Below are positions 34,484 through 42,729 of a stretch of DNA of 64,000 nucleotides, in pieces. The stretch covers positions 186,001 through 250,000 of the forward strand of contig QNGA01000004.1 of the NCBI GenBank assembly GCA_003298465.1, given 5' to 3'. This stretch comes from a halophilic archaeon (lineage in GTDB: Archaea; Halobacteriota; Halobacteria; Halobacteriales; Haladaptataceae). Both the position numbers and the translations under genes were made by a program. The notes beneath the pieces are model-generated. The model was not told the origin of the DNA and made no database searches. It saw only the letters and a program-made list of their open reading frames with translations. How positions within the stretch are numbered: the first letter of the stretch is position 1; every line of letters begins with the position of its first letter.

Positions 34484-35248
34484 ATGGATTCCAAGCGGCC
34501 AGCGTTCGTCGCGCTACTGGGTGCAGCGCTGCTCGCGCTCGCCGTCGACCCCGCGCTCGCGCAGGGGTACGACTCGGCGACCGAGGAGTTGATTCAGACG
34601 CTGAACACCCAGCTTCTGTACGCGGCGATTCCCATCACGGTGCTCGTCGAGGGTATCCTCATCTACACGGTGTGGAAGTACCGTAACAACGAGGACCCGC
34701 TCCCGACGAAGGAGAACCGGCGGCTCGAGATCACCTGGACCGTGGCCACGGCTATCGTCCTGCTGTTCGTCGGCTACGCGTCGTACGGCGTGATGGCCGA
34801 CCCGTACGTCACGACGACGCAGCAGGACGTGGAGAGCATGTCCGACGACGCGGTCGAGATCGAGGTCGTCGGCCAGCGATACAGTTGGCGGTACACCTAC
34901 ACCGAGCAGAACATCACGAACCGCACCACGAACGTCGTCGTGCCGACGAACAGGAACATATACTTCAACGTCACGTCGACCGACTGGCTACACTCGTTCC
35001 ACGTCCCCGAACTCGGGCTGAAACAGGACGCCCTCCCGAACCAGCACAACGTCATCAAGACGAAGATAAACGAGGAGGGGACCTACCAGGTCTACTGTGC
35101 GGAGTACTGCGGCTCCGGCCACTCCGCGATGCTGAGCGAGATCAAGGTCGTCTCACCCCAGGAGTACCAGCAGTTCCTGAAAGAGAACGGCGGCGGCGGT
35201 AACGCCGGCGGCAACAGCACATCGAACAACTCGACGGCGTCCGCCTGA
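34484..35248 (+). CDS. coxB: Haem-copper oxidase subunit II (CuA)
   Basis: The 254-residue protein has a cleavable signal (ALLALAVDPALAQG), two membrane helices and a C-terminal cupredoxin domain. The binuclear CuA site is complete: HSFHVPELG supplies one His, and CAEYCGSGHSAM supplies both Cys, Glu, His and Met. It accepts electrons from a donor such as halocyanin and passes them to subunit I. The end is Gly/Asn-rich with NST sites, compatible with an external, glycosylated tail. Haem O synthase follows 90 bases later. Confidence 0.94.
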   Translation: MDSKRPAFVALLGAALLALAVDPALAQGYDSATEELIQTLNTQLLYAAIPITVLVEGILIYTVWKYRNNEDPLPTKENRRLEITWTVATAIVLLFVGYASYGVMADPYVTTTQQDVESMSDDAVEIEVVGQRYSWRYTYTEQNITNRTTNVVVPTNRNIYFNVTSTDWLHSFHVPELGLKQDALPNQHNVIKTKINEEGTYQVYCAEYCGSGHSAMLSEIKVVSPQEYQQFLKENGGGGNAGGNSTSNNSTASA

Positions 35249-35338
35249 CGCGGTCGCCTCTTCTCGACCTCCGTTTCGGACCGACGCTCGCCCGGAAGCG
35301 GTTGGTCTAAGTGCCGCGGGTCGAAAGTATCGATAACG

Positions 35339-36739
35339 GTGCCATCCGACAGTTCATCGACCGGTTTCGAGCGCGCGCTCGCGGCGACAGCGGTCGGCGT
35401 CTACCTGCTGGTGGTCGTCGGTGCGACGACGGCGCTGACGAACGCCGCGACTGCGTGTCCGACGTGGCCGGCGTGCAACGGGCAGTGGGTCGTCCCCTTC
35501 GACGACCCGCAACTGGCGGTCGCGTGGGGTCACCGCGTCGTCGCGCTCGCGGTGGGACTGTTGCTCGCCGGGACCGCGGTTCTCTCGCTGCGGCGCGACG
35601 TCCGGCGTCGCGTGCGGGAGGCGCTCGCGTTCGCCGCGGTCCTCTACCCGGCGCAGGTCGTCCTCGGCGCGCTCGCGGCGACGACGACGACGCCCTCGTG
35701 GTTCGCTGCGGTCCACCTCGCCGCGGGGATGGCCATCTTCGTCGGCGTCGTGCTCGCGCTCGCGTGGACGCTCGAACCGGAGACCAAGGACGGCCCGGTC
35801 GAGATGGGCGTCGTCGACCCGGACGGGCCGTCCGACTCGCCGACCGTCCGCCCCGCGCCCGACGGCCTCGCCGAGCGCGCGAAACGGACCGGCTTCGCCT
35901 ACTTCCGTCTGATGAAACCGCGGCTGATGTGGCTGCTCTGTCTCGTCGCCTCCGCCGGTATGGCGCTGGCGGCGGGCCCGAACCTGCGCGTCGGAACGGT
36001 CGTCGCCACGCTGACCGGCGGCGTCCTCTCCATCGGGGCGAGCGGGACGTTCAACCACGTCCTCGAACGCGACAAGGACAAGAAGATGAACCGGACCGCC
36101 GACCGCCCCGCCGCCACCGACCGGATTCCGATTCGGAACGCGGTGGCGTTCGGCCTCCTGCTGGCCGCGCTCTCGCTCGCGGTCTTCCTCTCGGTGAACC
36201 TGCTCGTCGCCGCGCTCGGACTGACCGCCATCGTCTTCTACAGCGTGGTCTACACGCTGCTGTTGAAGCCGAACACGGTCCAGAACACGGTCATCGGCGG
36301 GTTCGCCGGGTCGCTGCCCGCGCTCATCGGCTGGGCCGCGGTCACGGACGGCCTTGGACTGCCGGCGCTGGTGCTCGCCGGCGTCATCTTCCTCTGGACG
36401 CCCGCCCACTTCTACAACCTCGCGCTGGCGTACAAGGACGACTACGCCCGCGGGGGCTTCCCGATGATGCCCGTCGTGCGCGGCGAGGCCGAAACCCGGA
36501 AGCACGTCCTGCTGTACCTGGGTGCGACGCTGCTAGCGTCGAGCGTGCTCGTCGCCGTGACGAACCTCGGCTGGCTGTACGCGGCGACGAGCGTCGCGTT
36601 CGGCGCGGTCTTCCTCTGGACGGTCGTCCGCCTCCACCGAGAACGCGACCGGACGGCTGCGTTCCGCTCGTTCCACGCCTCCAACGCCTATCTCGGGGCG
36701 CTCCTGCTCGCCGTCGTCGTCGACGCCATCGCACTGTGA
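35339..36739 (+). CDS. ctaB: Haem O synthase CtaB with N-terminal CtaA-like half
   Basis: The 466-residue protein is longer than a normal CtaB (about 300). Residues 1-150 form four helices with VVVGATTALTNAATACPTWPACNGQW, WGHRVVALAVG and VHLAAGMA, which resemble half of haem A synthase CtaA. Residues 175-466 are a UbiA-type prenyltransferase with NHVLERDKDKKMNRT (Asp-rich) and TPAHFYNLAL, YKDDYARGG and MPVV. It farnesylates haem B to haem O. The start is GTG at 35339. The gene follows oxidase subunits III and II and is 2 bases from the next gene. Confidence 0.9.
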   Translation: MPSDSSSTGFERALAATAVGVYLLVVVGATTALTNAATACPTWPACNGQWVVPFDDPQLAVAWGHRVVALAVGLLLAGTAVLSLRRDVRRRVREALAFAAVLYPAQVVLGALAATTTTPSWFAAVHLAAGMAIFVGVVLALAWTLEPETKDGPVEMGVVDPDGPSDSPTVRPAPDGLAERAKRTGFAYFRLMKPRLMWLLCLVASAGMALAAGPNLRVGTVVATLTGGVLSIGASGTFNHVLERDKDKKMNRTADRPAATDRIPIRNAVAFGLLLAALSLAVFLSVNLLVAALGLTAIVFYSVVYTLLLKPNTVQNTVIGGFAGSLPALIGWAAVTDGLGLPALVLAGVIFLWTPAHFYNLALAYKDDYARGGFPMMPVVRGEAETRKHVLLYLGATLLASSVLVAVTNLGWLYAATSVAFGAVFLWTVVRLHRERDRTAAFRSFHASNAYLGALLLAVVVDAIAL

Positions 36740-36741
36740 CC

Positions 36742-37404
36742 ATGAGCACGAAGATAGCTCGCTTCAGACCGAACGGCACGTCGCTTGCGGTGGGAGTGGC
36801 GGTGTTGAACGCCGAGTTCCTGCTGCTCGCGCTCTACCTGGTCGCGTCGAACCACACCGGCGGCGAGATACGCTACCTGCTCTATCCGTTCGTCTGGATG
36901 AACGTCGCCGGCTACGCCGTCCTGAAGACGAAGCCGGTCGCCGAGACCGACCGCCAGCGCTACCTGGCGGCGGCGGTCGGCGTCGCCTACTTCCTCGTCG
37001 TCGGGTACTTCGGCGGGCTGTACGGTCCCGACATGGACATGGCCGGGATGCCGGCCGGCGGCGCGAGCGTCGCGTGGCTACCCCCGGGCTGGGGGCCGGC
37101 GCTGCTGTACCACGGCGAGTGGCTCCGCCTCTCGCTGCTCCCGTTCAAGGTCGTCGGCTACCTCGGGCTGGCGTATCTCGTCTACGCGACCGTACTCGAC
37201 GCCGCGAGTTCGGCCCTCTCGGGCGTCCTCGGACTGTTCTCCTGCGTGAGCTGTGCGTGGCCGGTCGTCGCCACCCTGATGACCGGCGTCGCCGGCGCGG
37301 GGTCGGGGCTGGCGGCGACCGTCGCGTCCGGGTCCTACGACATCTCGACCGCCGTGTTCGTCGTCACCGTCGCCCTCCTGTACTGGCGGCCGACGGTGCG
37401 GTGA
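36742..37404 (+). CDS. Membrane protein of DUF7546 type
   Basis: The 220-residue protein has about six membrane helices. Notable parts are a Met-rich loop (PDMDMAGMPAG, about residues 95-105), a WLPPGWGPALLYHGEW block, and FSCVSCAWPVVATLMTG. Met and Cys rich sites are common in copper handling, and the gene starts 2 bases after ctaB at the end of the oxidase cluster. A role in assembling the oxidase metal centre is plausible but inferred. Similar proteins lie beside ctaB in other haloarchaea to my knowledge. Confidence 0.75.
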   Translation: MSTKIARFRPNGTSLAVGVAVLNAEFLLLALYLVASNHTGGEIRYLLYPFVWMNVAGYAVLKTKPVAETDRQRYLAAAVGVAYFLVVGYFGGLYGPDMDMAGMPAGGASVAWLPPGWGPALLYHGEWLRLSLLPFKVVGYLGLAYLVYATVLDAASSALSGVLGLFSCVSCAWPVVATLMTGVAGAGSGLAATVASGSYDISTAVFVVTVALLYWRPTVR

Positions 37405-37428
37405 CGCCAGCGGGACGACCGACGCCGA

Positions 37429-38562
37429 CTACGTCACGCCGACGTCGTCCAGGAAGGACCGGTGCTCGTCGGCGCGCGCGTCCACCGCCCTTTCGGGCCG
37501 GCCGGCCATCTCCTCGCGGAGGTTCCGCATCAACCGCACCCGGGCGAGTACGCGGTACGCCCGGCGTCGCTCCTCGAACCCCTCGTCGCGGGCGAGCGCG
37601 TTCGTCGTCTCGTAACCGGCGTACAGCCGGTCGCGACATCTCGCCCGCTCGTCGCCGTCCAGTTCGGGCCAGTCGACGAGGAGGGCCTCGGTGACAGCGA
37701 GTTCGTACCGGGCGGTGGTCGCCACCGGCGACTCCCAGTCGAGGACGGCGGCGGTCACGTCCCCGCTTTCGCTCACCGTCGCCTCTCCGTCTCCGCTCGC
37801 GTCCGTCGTCACGTCCCGTCGGTCGTCCCGCTCCTCGCCCTCGGTCGCTGCGGGGTCGAGCAGGAGGTTCCCGAGCCGGTAGTCGTTGTGCGCGACGACC
37901 GGTTCGAAGGAGTGCGGCGACGCGGCGAGGCGGTCGGCGGCGTCCTCGAAGTACGACGCCAGCGACGGAACCAGGTCCGCGAACCGGCCGTCTTCGAGTC
38001 GCTCGACCTGCATCGCCGCCGACTCGCCGAACATCGACGGCCAGTCCTCGAACGCGCGGGCGACCGCTAGTCCGTCGTCGCCGAACCGGAGCGCCCCGAA
38101 CTCCTCGACGGCTACCGCCCCGTGGAGGTCGCCGAGGTTCCGACCGGCCTCGAAGCAGACCCGTTCGAACGCGCCCGGCGCGAGTCGGGCGGGCGACGCC
38201 TCGACGTTGCGGCCGTCGACGGCCTCGGTGACGAAGAAGGGGTCGCCGACCGTCTCGCCCGGATCGCTGCCGAGCACGGCCGGAACCGGAATCTCCGTCC
38301 GCTCGGCGACCAGCGAGAGCAGGTGCGGCTCGGCGCGGAAACCGTCGTCGCCGAACCGCGTGCCGACCTTCAGCACGACCGTCCGCGTCTCTCTTCCCGG
38401 CTCCGCGACGGTGACGAACCGGACAGCGTTCTTGCCGTGGTCGGCCGGTTCGACGGCGCGAACCGTCGCCTCCGGGAGTACCGCCTCGACCGCGCGTCGA
38501 GCGTCGTCCTCCGACAGAGAGTCGTCCGTGGCGGCGTCGTCGGCGCGAGATTCGTCGGTCAC
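37429..38562 (-). CDS. Phosphotransferase of the aminoglycoside phosphotransferase (APH) family
   Basis: The 377-residue product has a protein-kinase-like APH fold. TVVLKVGT provides the nucleotide Lys, VAHNDYRLGNLLLD is the Brenner motif with the catalytic Asp and Asn, and VLDWESPV carries the metal-binding Asp. A weakly conserved acidic insert (about 30 residues) separates the last two. Family members phosphorylate antibiotics, sugars or choline-like substrates; the substrate here is unknown. GTG 38562 was chosen because upstream codons read as an Arg-rich shadow. The gene is divergent from the ABC exporter. Confidence 0.8.
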   Translation of the reverse strand: MTDESRADDAATDDSLSEDDARRAVEAVLPEATVRAVEPADHGKNAVRFVTVAEPGRETRTVVLKVGTRFGDDGFRAEPHLLSLVAERTEIPVPAVLGSDPGETVGDPFFVTEAVDGRNVEASPARLAPGAFERVCFEAGRNLGDLHGAVAVEEFGALRFGDDGLAVARAFEDWPSMFGESAAMQVERLEDGRFADLVPSLASYFEDAADRLAASPHSFEPVVAHNDYRLGNLLLDPAATEGEERDDRRDVTTDASGDGEATVSESGDVTAAVLDWESPVATTARYELAVTEALLVDWPELDGDERARCRDRLYAGYETTNALARDEGFEERRRAYRVLARVRLMRNLREEMAGRPERAVDARADEHRSFLDDVGVT

Positions 38563-38707
38563 GTCCTCGTCGTGGACGGCCGCCGTGAAAGGCGTTCGGC
38601 GAACCGGATTTCTGTTAGATACCCAACTGTTCCCCTCCGCCGGGCGTCCTCGACCGGCCCCTCGCCGAATCGAACCCCTTACCTGCCGACGACGGCAACC
38701 GTCCGGT

Positions 38708-39646
38708 ATGGCAGACGCACTCGTCGCCGAGGAGGTCCGCAAGACCTACGGCGACGTCACGGCGCTCGACGGCGTCTCCGTCTCGGTCGGCGCGGGCGAG
38801 GTGTTCTCGCTCATCGGGCCGAACGGCGCGGGAAAGACCACGCTCGTCCGGGCGCTCACGGGGACGACGACGCCCGACGGCGGTCGCGTCCGGATTCACG
38901 GCGAAACGCCCGCCGAGGCGGACCGCTCGCGGGTCGGCCTGCTCCCGCAGTCGTTCGACCCGCCGGGCAGGCTGACGGCGCGCGAACTGCTCTCCTACTA
39001 CGCCGGACTGTACGACGACGCCCGCGACGTGGACGCCGTGCTGGGGGAGGTCGGCCTCGCCGACGCCGCCGACACGTGGTACGAGAAGCTCTCCGGCGGC
39101 CAGCAGCGCCGGGTCTGCGTCGGCGCGACGCTCGTCAACGACCCCGACGTGCTCTTCCTCGACGAACCGACGACCGGCATCGACCCGGCCGGGCGGCGCT
39201 CGCTCTGGTCGCTCGTCGACGAACTGGCAGAGGGCGGGACGACCGTCTTCCTGACCACCCACTCCATGGCTGAGGCCGAACGCCTCGCCGACCGCGTGGG
39301 CCTGCTCGCCGACGGCGACCTCGTGGCCGTCGGCTCGCCCGAGGCGCTGGTCGCCGAACACGGCGGTCGGAGCCGCCTCGTCGTCGAGACCGACGCCGAC
39401 CCGTCCGCGGTCGACGACCGGTTCGCCGTCGAGGTGACCGACGCCGGCCTCGTCTTCGACGGCGTCGGCCCCGCCGAGATCGGCGACGTGGTCGGACTGC
39501 TGAACGACCGCGAGGTGACCTACGAGACGCTGACGTGGACCGAACCGGACCTCGAAGACGTCTACCTGCGGCTGACGGGCGAGTCGCTGGGGCCGGACGC
39601 GACGCCGACGGCCGGTCGACCGGTTCCGGCGGGAGGTGACCGATGA
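38708..39646 (+). CDS. ABC-2 type exporter ATP-binding protein
   Basis: The 312-residue protein has the full ATPase domain: Walker A GPNGAGKTT (about 37-45), signature LSGGQQRRV, Walker B VLFLDEPTTGIDP and the H-loop TTHSM. The last 90 residues are a C-terminal domain seen in drug and polysaccharide ABC-2 exporters. Its stop overlaps the permease start (ATGA), so the two make one transporter. The substrate is unknown. Confidence 0.92.
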   Translation: MADALVAEEVRKTYGDVTALDGVSVSVGAGEVFSLIGPNGAGKTTLVRALTGTTTPDGGRVRIHGETPAEADRSRVGLLPQSFDPPGRLTARELLSYYAGLYDDARDVDAVLGEVGLADAADTWYEKLSGGQQRRVCVGATLVNDPDVLFLDEPTTGIDPAGRRSLWSLVDELAEGGTTVFLTTHSMAEAERLADRVGLLADGDLVAVGSPEALVAEHGGRSRLVVETDADPSAVDDRFAVEVTDAGLVFDGVGPAEIGDVVGLLNDREVTYETLTWTEPDLEDVYLRLTGESLGPDATPTAGRPVPAGGDR

Positions 39647-40395
39647 CGACCGTCGGGCGCGTCGTCGCCGAGGGCGGCGCGGCGTGGCGGTCGTTCGTCC
39701 GCCGCCGGACGGCCGTCTTCTTCACGTTCTTCTTCCCCGTCATCCTCATCCTCATCTTCGGCGTGCTCGTCCGGACGGGCGGCGGAGGCGGCGGCCTCTT
39801 CTCGAAGCCGGCGGGCTACTACGTCCCGGGCTATCTCGCCGTCGTCGTGCTGTTCACGCCGCTGTCGCGCGTCGGCCACACCGTCGCCCGTCACCGCGAG
39901 TCCAACCGATTCGAGAAGCTGGCGACGACGCCGCTGAGCCGCGCGGAGTGGCTGCTCGCGCACGCGCTCGTCAACGTGGTCATCATCGGTCTCGCGGGAC
40001 TCATCATCCTCGGACTGGTCGCGGTGCTCACCCCCGCGGACGTCGCCCTCGCCGCGCTCCCGACGGTCGCCGTCTTCGTCGCCGTGGCCGTGGCGCTGTT
40101 CTGCGGCTTCGGCGCGCTGCTCGGCAGTCTCGCCGACTCGCAGGACGGCGTCGTCGCCGCGAGCAACGGCGTCGCGCTCCCCCTGCTCTTCCTCTCGGAG
40201 ACGTTCGTCCCGCCGTCGATGCTGCCGGCGTGGTTCCGGCCCGCGATGAACCTCTCGCCGCTGACCTACTTCGCGCGCGGCGTCCGGGACGTGACGTACG
40301 CCGGCGCGGGAGCGGGCACGGACCTGCTCGTGCTCGCGGTGCTCGCGGTGGCCTTCTTCGCCGCCGGCGCGTACGCCATCCCCCGCACCGACTAG
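39643..40395 (+). CDS. ABC-2 type exporter permease
   Basis: The 250-residue membrane protein has six predicted helices and the ABC-2 family pattern (FFTFFFPVILILIFGVLV at the start, SNRFEKLATTPLSRAEWLLAH, and LFLSETFVPPSMLPAWFRPAMNLSPLTYFARGVRDV near the end). It pairs with the ATPase with which it overlaps by 4 bases. The plus-strand unit ends here, and 119 bases of spacer separate it from the convergent nucleoside transporter operon. Confidence 0.9.
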   Translation: MTTVGRVVAEGGAAWRSFVRRRTAVFFTFFFPVILILIFGVLVRTGGGGGGLFSKPAGYYVPGYLAVVVLFTPLSRVGHTVARHRESNRFEKLATTPLSRAEWLLAHALVNVVIIGLAGLIILGLVAVLTPADVALAALPTVAVFVAVAVALFCGFGALLGSLADSQDGVVAASNGVALPLLFLSETFVPPSMLPAWFRPAMNLSPLTYFARGVRDVTYAGAGAGTDLLVLAVLAVAFFAAGAYAIPRTD

Positions 40396-40514
40396 TCGTC
40401 CGAACGCCGTCGCCCGTCCTCCACCGGTCGGAGGGACCTGGGACGGCAGGAGTTCGACCGGACGGACGTCGAAGACGAAGAAGCGGTGACGTCGACGCTC
40501 GGTCGCTATCTCGA

Positions 40515-41564
40515 CTACTCCTCGCCGGACTCGTAGTGGTCGCCGGCCGCGTCCGGAGTGCGGGTGCGGCCGACCAGCGCGAGGACGACGATGACGATGA
40601 CGTACGGCACGAGGCGAATCAGGGTCTGGGAGACCGAGAATCCGAGCGTCTGGAGTCGTATCTCCAGCGCCGAGAGCGCCGCGAACAGCAGCGACGCGCC
40701 GAACGCGCCCACCGGGTTGTAGTTCCCGAACAGGTACGCAGTGATGCCGATCCACCCGCGTCCGTCGACCATCGTCGCGCCGCTACCGATGAACTGGCCG
40801 AGCGACAGCGACAGTCCGGCGCCGCCGATGCCGGCGAGGACGCCCGACAGCAGGACGCTCGCGTAGCGCACCTTGCGCACGTCCACCCCGGCGGTGTCGA
40901 GCGCCCGCGGGTTCTCGCCGCTGGCGCGGACCCACCGGCCGAACGGGGTGTTCCGGAGGACGTACCACGAGAGCGGGACGGCCGTCAGGAGCATGTACAC
41001 CGTCGGATTGGCGTTGAAGAACACGGGGCCGACCACCGGAATCGCGGCGAGTCCGGGGACGACCCAGTTCGACAGCGTCGGCACCGTGCTGCTGGTGGTG
41101 CTCCCCCAGACGACCCGGCTGGCGAACGGCGCGAACCCGAGTGCGATGAGCCACACCGCCAGCCCCGCGATGACCTGGTCGGCCTTCAGGTCGATGGTGA
41201 CGACCGCGAACAGGAGCGCGAGTAGCGTGCTCGCGGCGACCGCCGCCAGGAAGCCGAGCCAGGCGGCCGTCGCCGGCGAGGCGAGCGAGGACGACCAGCC
41301 GCTGACGGCGACGCCGGTGAACGCGGAGATGATGAGCAGCCCCTCCAGACCGATGTTGATGACGCCGCTGCGCTCGGCGAAGATACCGCCCAGCGCCGCG
41401 AAGGCTATCGGGACGGTGACCCGGAGCGACGCCTGGAGGTAGCCGACGTCGACGACGCCGATGACGGCCGCGGTCGGACTCGCCGGGAAGAACACCTCGA
41501 CGACGAGCGCGCCGGCGACGGCCAGCGCGGCGAACGCGGCGATCAGGAAGTGTTTCCTACGCAT
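40515..41564 (-). CDS. nupQ: BMP/NupQ-type ABC importer permease
   Basis: The 349-residue membrane protein belongs to the branched-chain-amino-acid/ribose permease group, with GIFAERSGVINIGLEGLLIISAFTG, LALLFAVVTIDLKADQVIAGLAVWLIALG and GRGWIGITAYLFGNYNPVGAFGASLLFAALSALEIRLQ. These match nucleoside permeases of the NupQ kind. ATG 41564 overlaps the preceding gene by 8 bases; a GTG three codons upstream is possible. It is the last gene of the four-gene importer unit. Confidence 0.88.
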   Translation of the reverse strand: MRRKHFLIAAFAALAVAGALVVEVFFPASPTAAVIGVVDVGYLQASLRVTVPIAFAALGGIFAERSGVINIGLEGLLIISAFTGVAVSGWSSSLASPATAAWLGFLAAVAASTLLALLFAVVTIDLKADQVIAGLAVWLIALGFAPFASRVVWGSTTSSTVPTLSNWVVPGLAAIPVVGPVFFNANPTVYMLLTAVPLSWYVLRNTPFGRWVRASGENPRALDTAGVDVRKVRYASVLLSGVLAGIGGAGLSLSLGQFIGSGATMVDGRGWIGITAYLFGNYNPVGAFGASLLFAALSALEIRLQTLGFSVSQTLIRLVPYVIVIVVLALVGRTRTPDAAGDHYESGEE

Positions 41565-42729
41565 CGTCACCACCTCCCGAGCCGGCCTCGGCGTCGTCGG
41601 GTTCGCCGCCGTCGGTGGCGACGGGGTCGCGGTCCGCGACGCCCGCCCAGCCGCCGAGCATGCGGAAGAACTCCGGCATGGCGACGAACAGGATGATGAG
41701 ACCGCGGAGCACGCCGATGAGTTCCGGCGGGACGTCCGTCTGGAAGCCGACCGTGAGCCCCCCGCTCTTCAGCACGCCGAAAAGCAGCGCCGCCGGGACG
41801 ACGCCGAGCGGGTTGTTGCCGGCGAGGATGGAGACGGTGATGCCGTCGAAGCCGAGCGACGGCGGGGCGATGTACCGCCCCTCGACCATCAGCACGTAGA
41901 TGCCGCCGGCCAGTCCGCCGATGGCACCCGAGAGCGTCATGCTCGCCACCGTCATCCGCTCGGCGTCGACGCCGGCGTAGGACGCCGCCGCCGGCTGGAG
42001 ACCGCTGGTCCGCAGTTCGTAGCCGAAGGACGTGTTCTTGAACATGTAGTAGACGCCGAGCGCGAGCGCGAGCGTCGCGACGAACACGAGCGACGAGAAG
42101 CTCGAACTCGGGTGGAACAGAATCGGCTGCAGCTTCGCGTACCCGGGCACGTTCTCGGTGGCGACCGTCGAACTCACCCGGAAGTAGTTGTTGACCAGGT
42201 AGAACGCTATCCCGGTGGCGATGAAGTTGAGCATGATGGTGGTGATGACCTCGTTGGCGTCGGCGTACGCCTTCAGCGCGCCGGGAATTGCCCCGTACGC
42301 CCCGCCGACGACCGCACCGACCAGCAGGCCGAGCGGAACCAGGACGAGACCGCCGACGAGACCGCCCGGGACCAGCGGCGCGACGGCGAGCACGGTCAGC
42401 GCGGTCGCCAGCGCGCCGAGCACGAGTTGGCCCTGCGTTCCGATGTTGAAGAGGCCAGCCCGGAACGACACCGCGACGGCCAAGCCGGTGAGCAACAGCA
42501 GCGTCATCTGCTGGAGCGTGAGCGCGACGTTGAACGGCGTGCCGACCGCGCCGTAGAACAGGTAGTAGTACACGAACATCGGGTCGTACCCGGACGCCAG
42601 GAGCAGGAGTGCGCCGACCAGCAGCGACGCGAACAGCGCCGTCACGCTCAGCGCGAGTCGCTCCAGGACCGACGCGCCGACCAGGCGTTCCAGCCCGGCC
42701 GTCGCCCGCGCCCGCAACCCGTCGCTCAT
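41557..42729 (-). CDS. nupP: BMP/NupP-type ABC importer permease
   Basis: The 390-residue protein has about ten helices and blocks such as GTPFNVALTLQQMTLLLLTGLAVAVSFRAGLFNIGTQGQLVLGALA, ANEVITTIMLNFIA and FGYELRTSGLQPAAASYAGV. They fit the NupP partner of NupQ. It overlaps both neighbours (4 and 8 bases), so translation is coupled. It ends with an acidic, Gly-rich tail. The pair forms the channel for purine nucleosides or related compounds. Confidence 0.88.
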   Translation of the reverse strand: MSDGLRARATAGLERLVGASVLERLALSVTALFASLLVGALLLLASGYDPMFVYYYLFYGAVGTPFNVALTLQQMTLLLLTGLAVAVSFRAGLFNIGTQGQLVLGALATALTVLAVAPLVPGGLVGGLVLVPLGLLVGAVVGGAYGAIPGALKAYADANEVITTIMLNFIATGIAFYLVNNYFRVSSTVATENVPGYAKLQPILFHPSSSFSSLVFVATLALALGVYYMFKNTSFGYELRTSGLQPAAASYAGVDAERMTVASMTLSGAIGGLAGGIYVLMVEGRYIAPPSLGFDGITVSILAGNNPLGVVPAALLFGVLKSGGLTVGFQTDVPPELIGVLRGLIILFVAMPEFFRMLGGWAGVADRDPVATDGGEPDDAEAGSGGGDDA

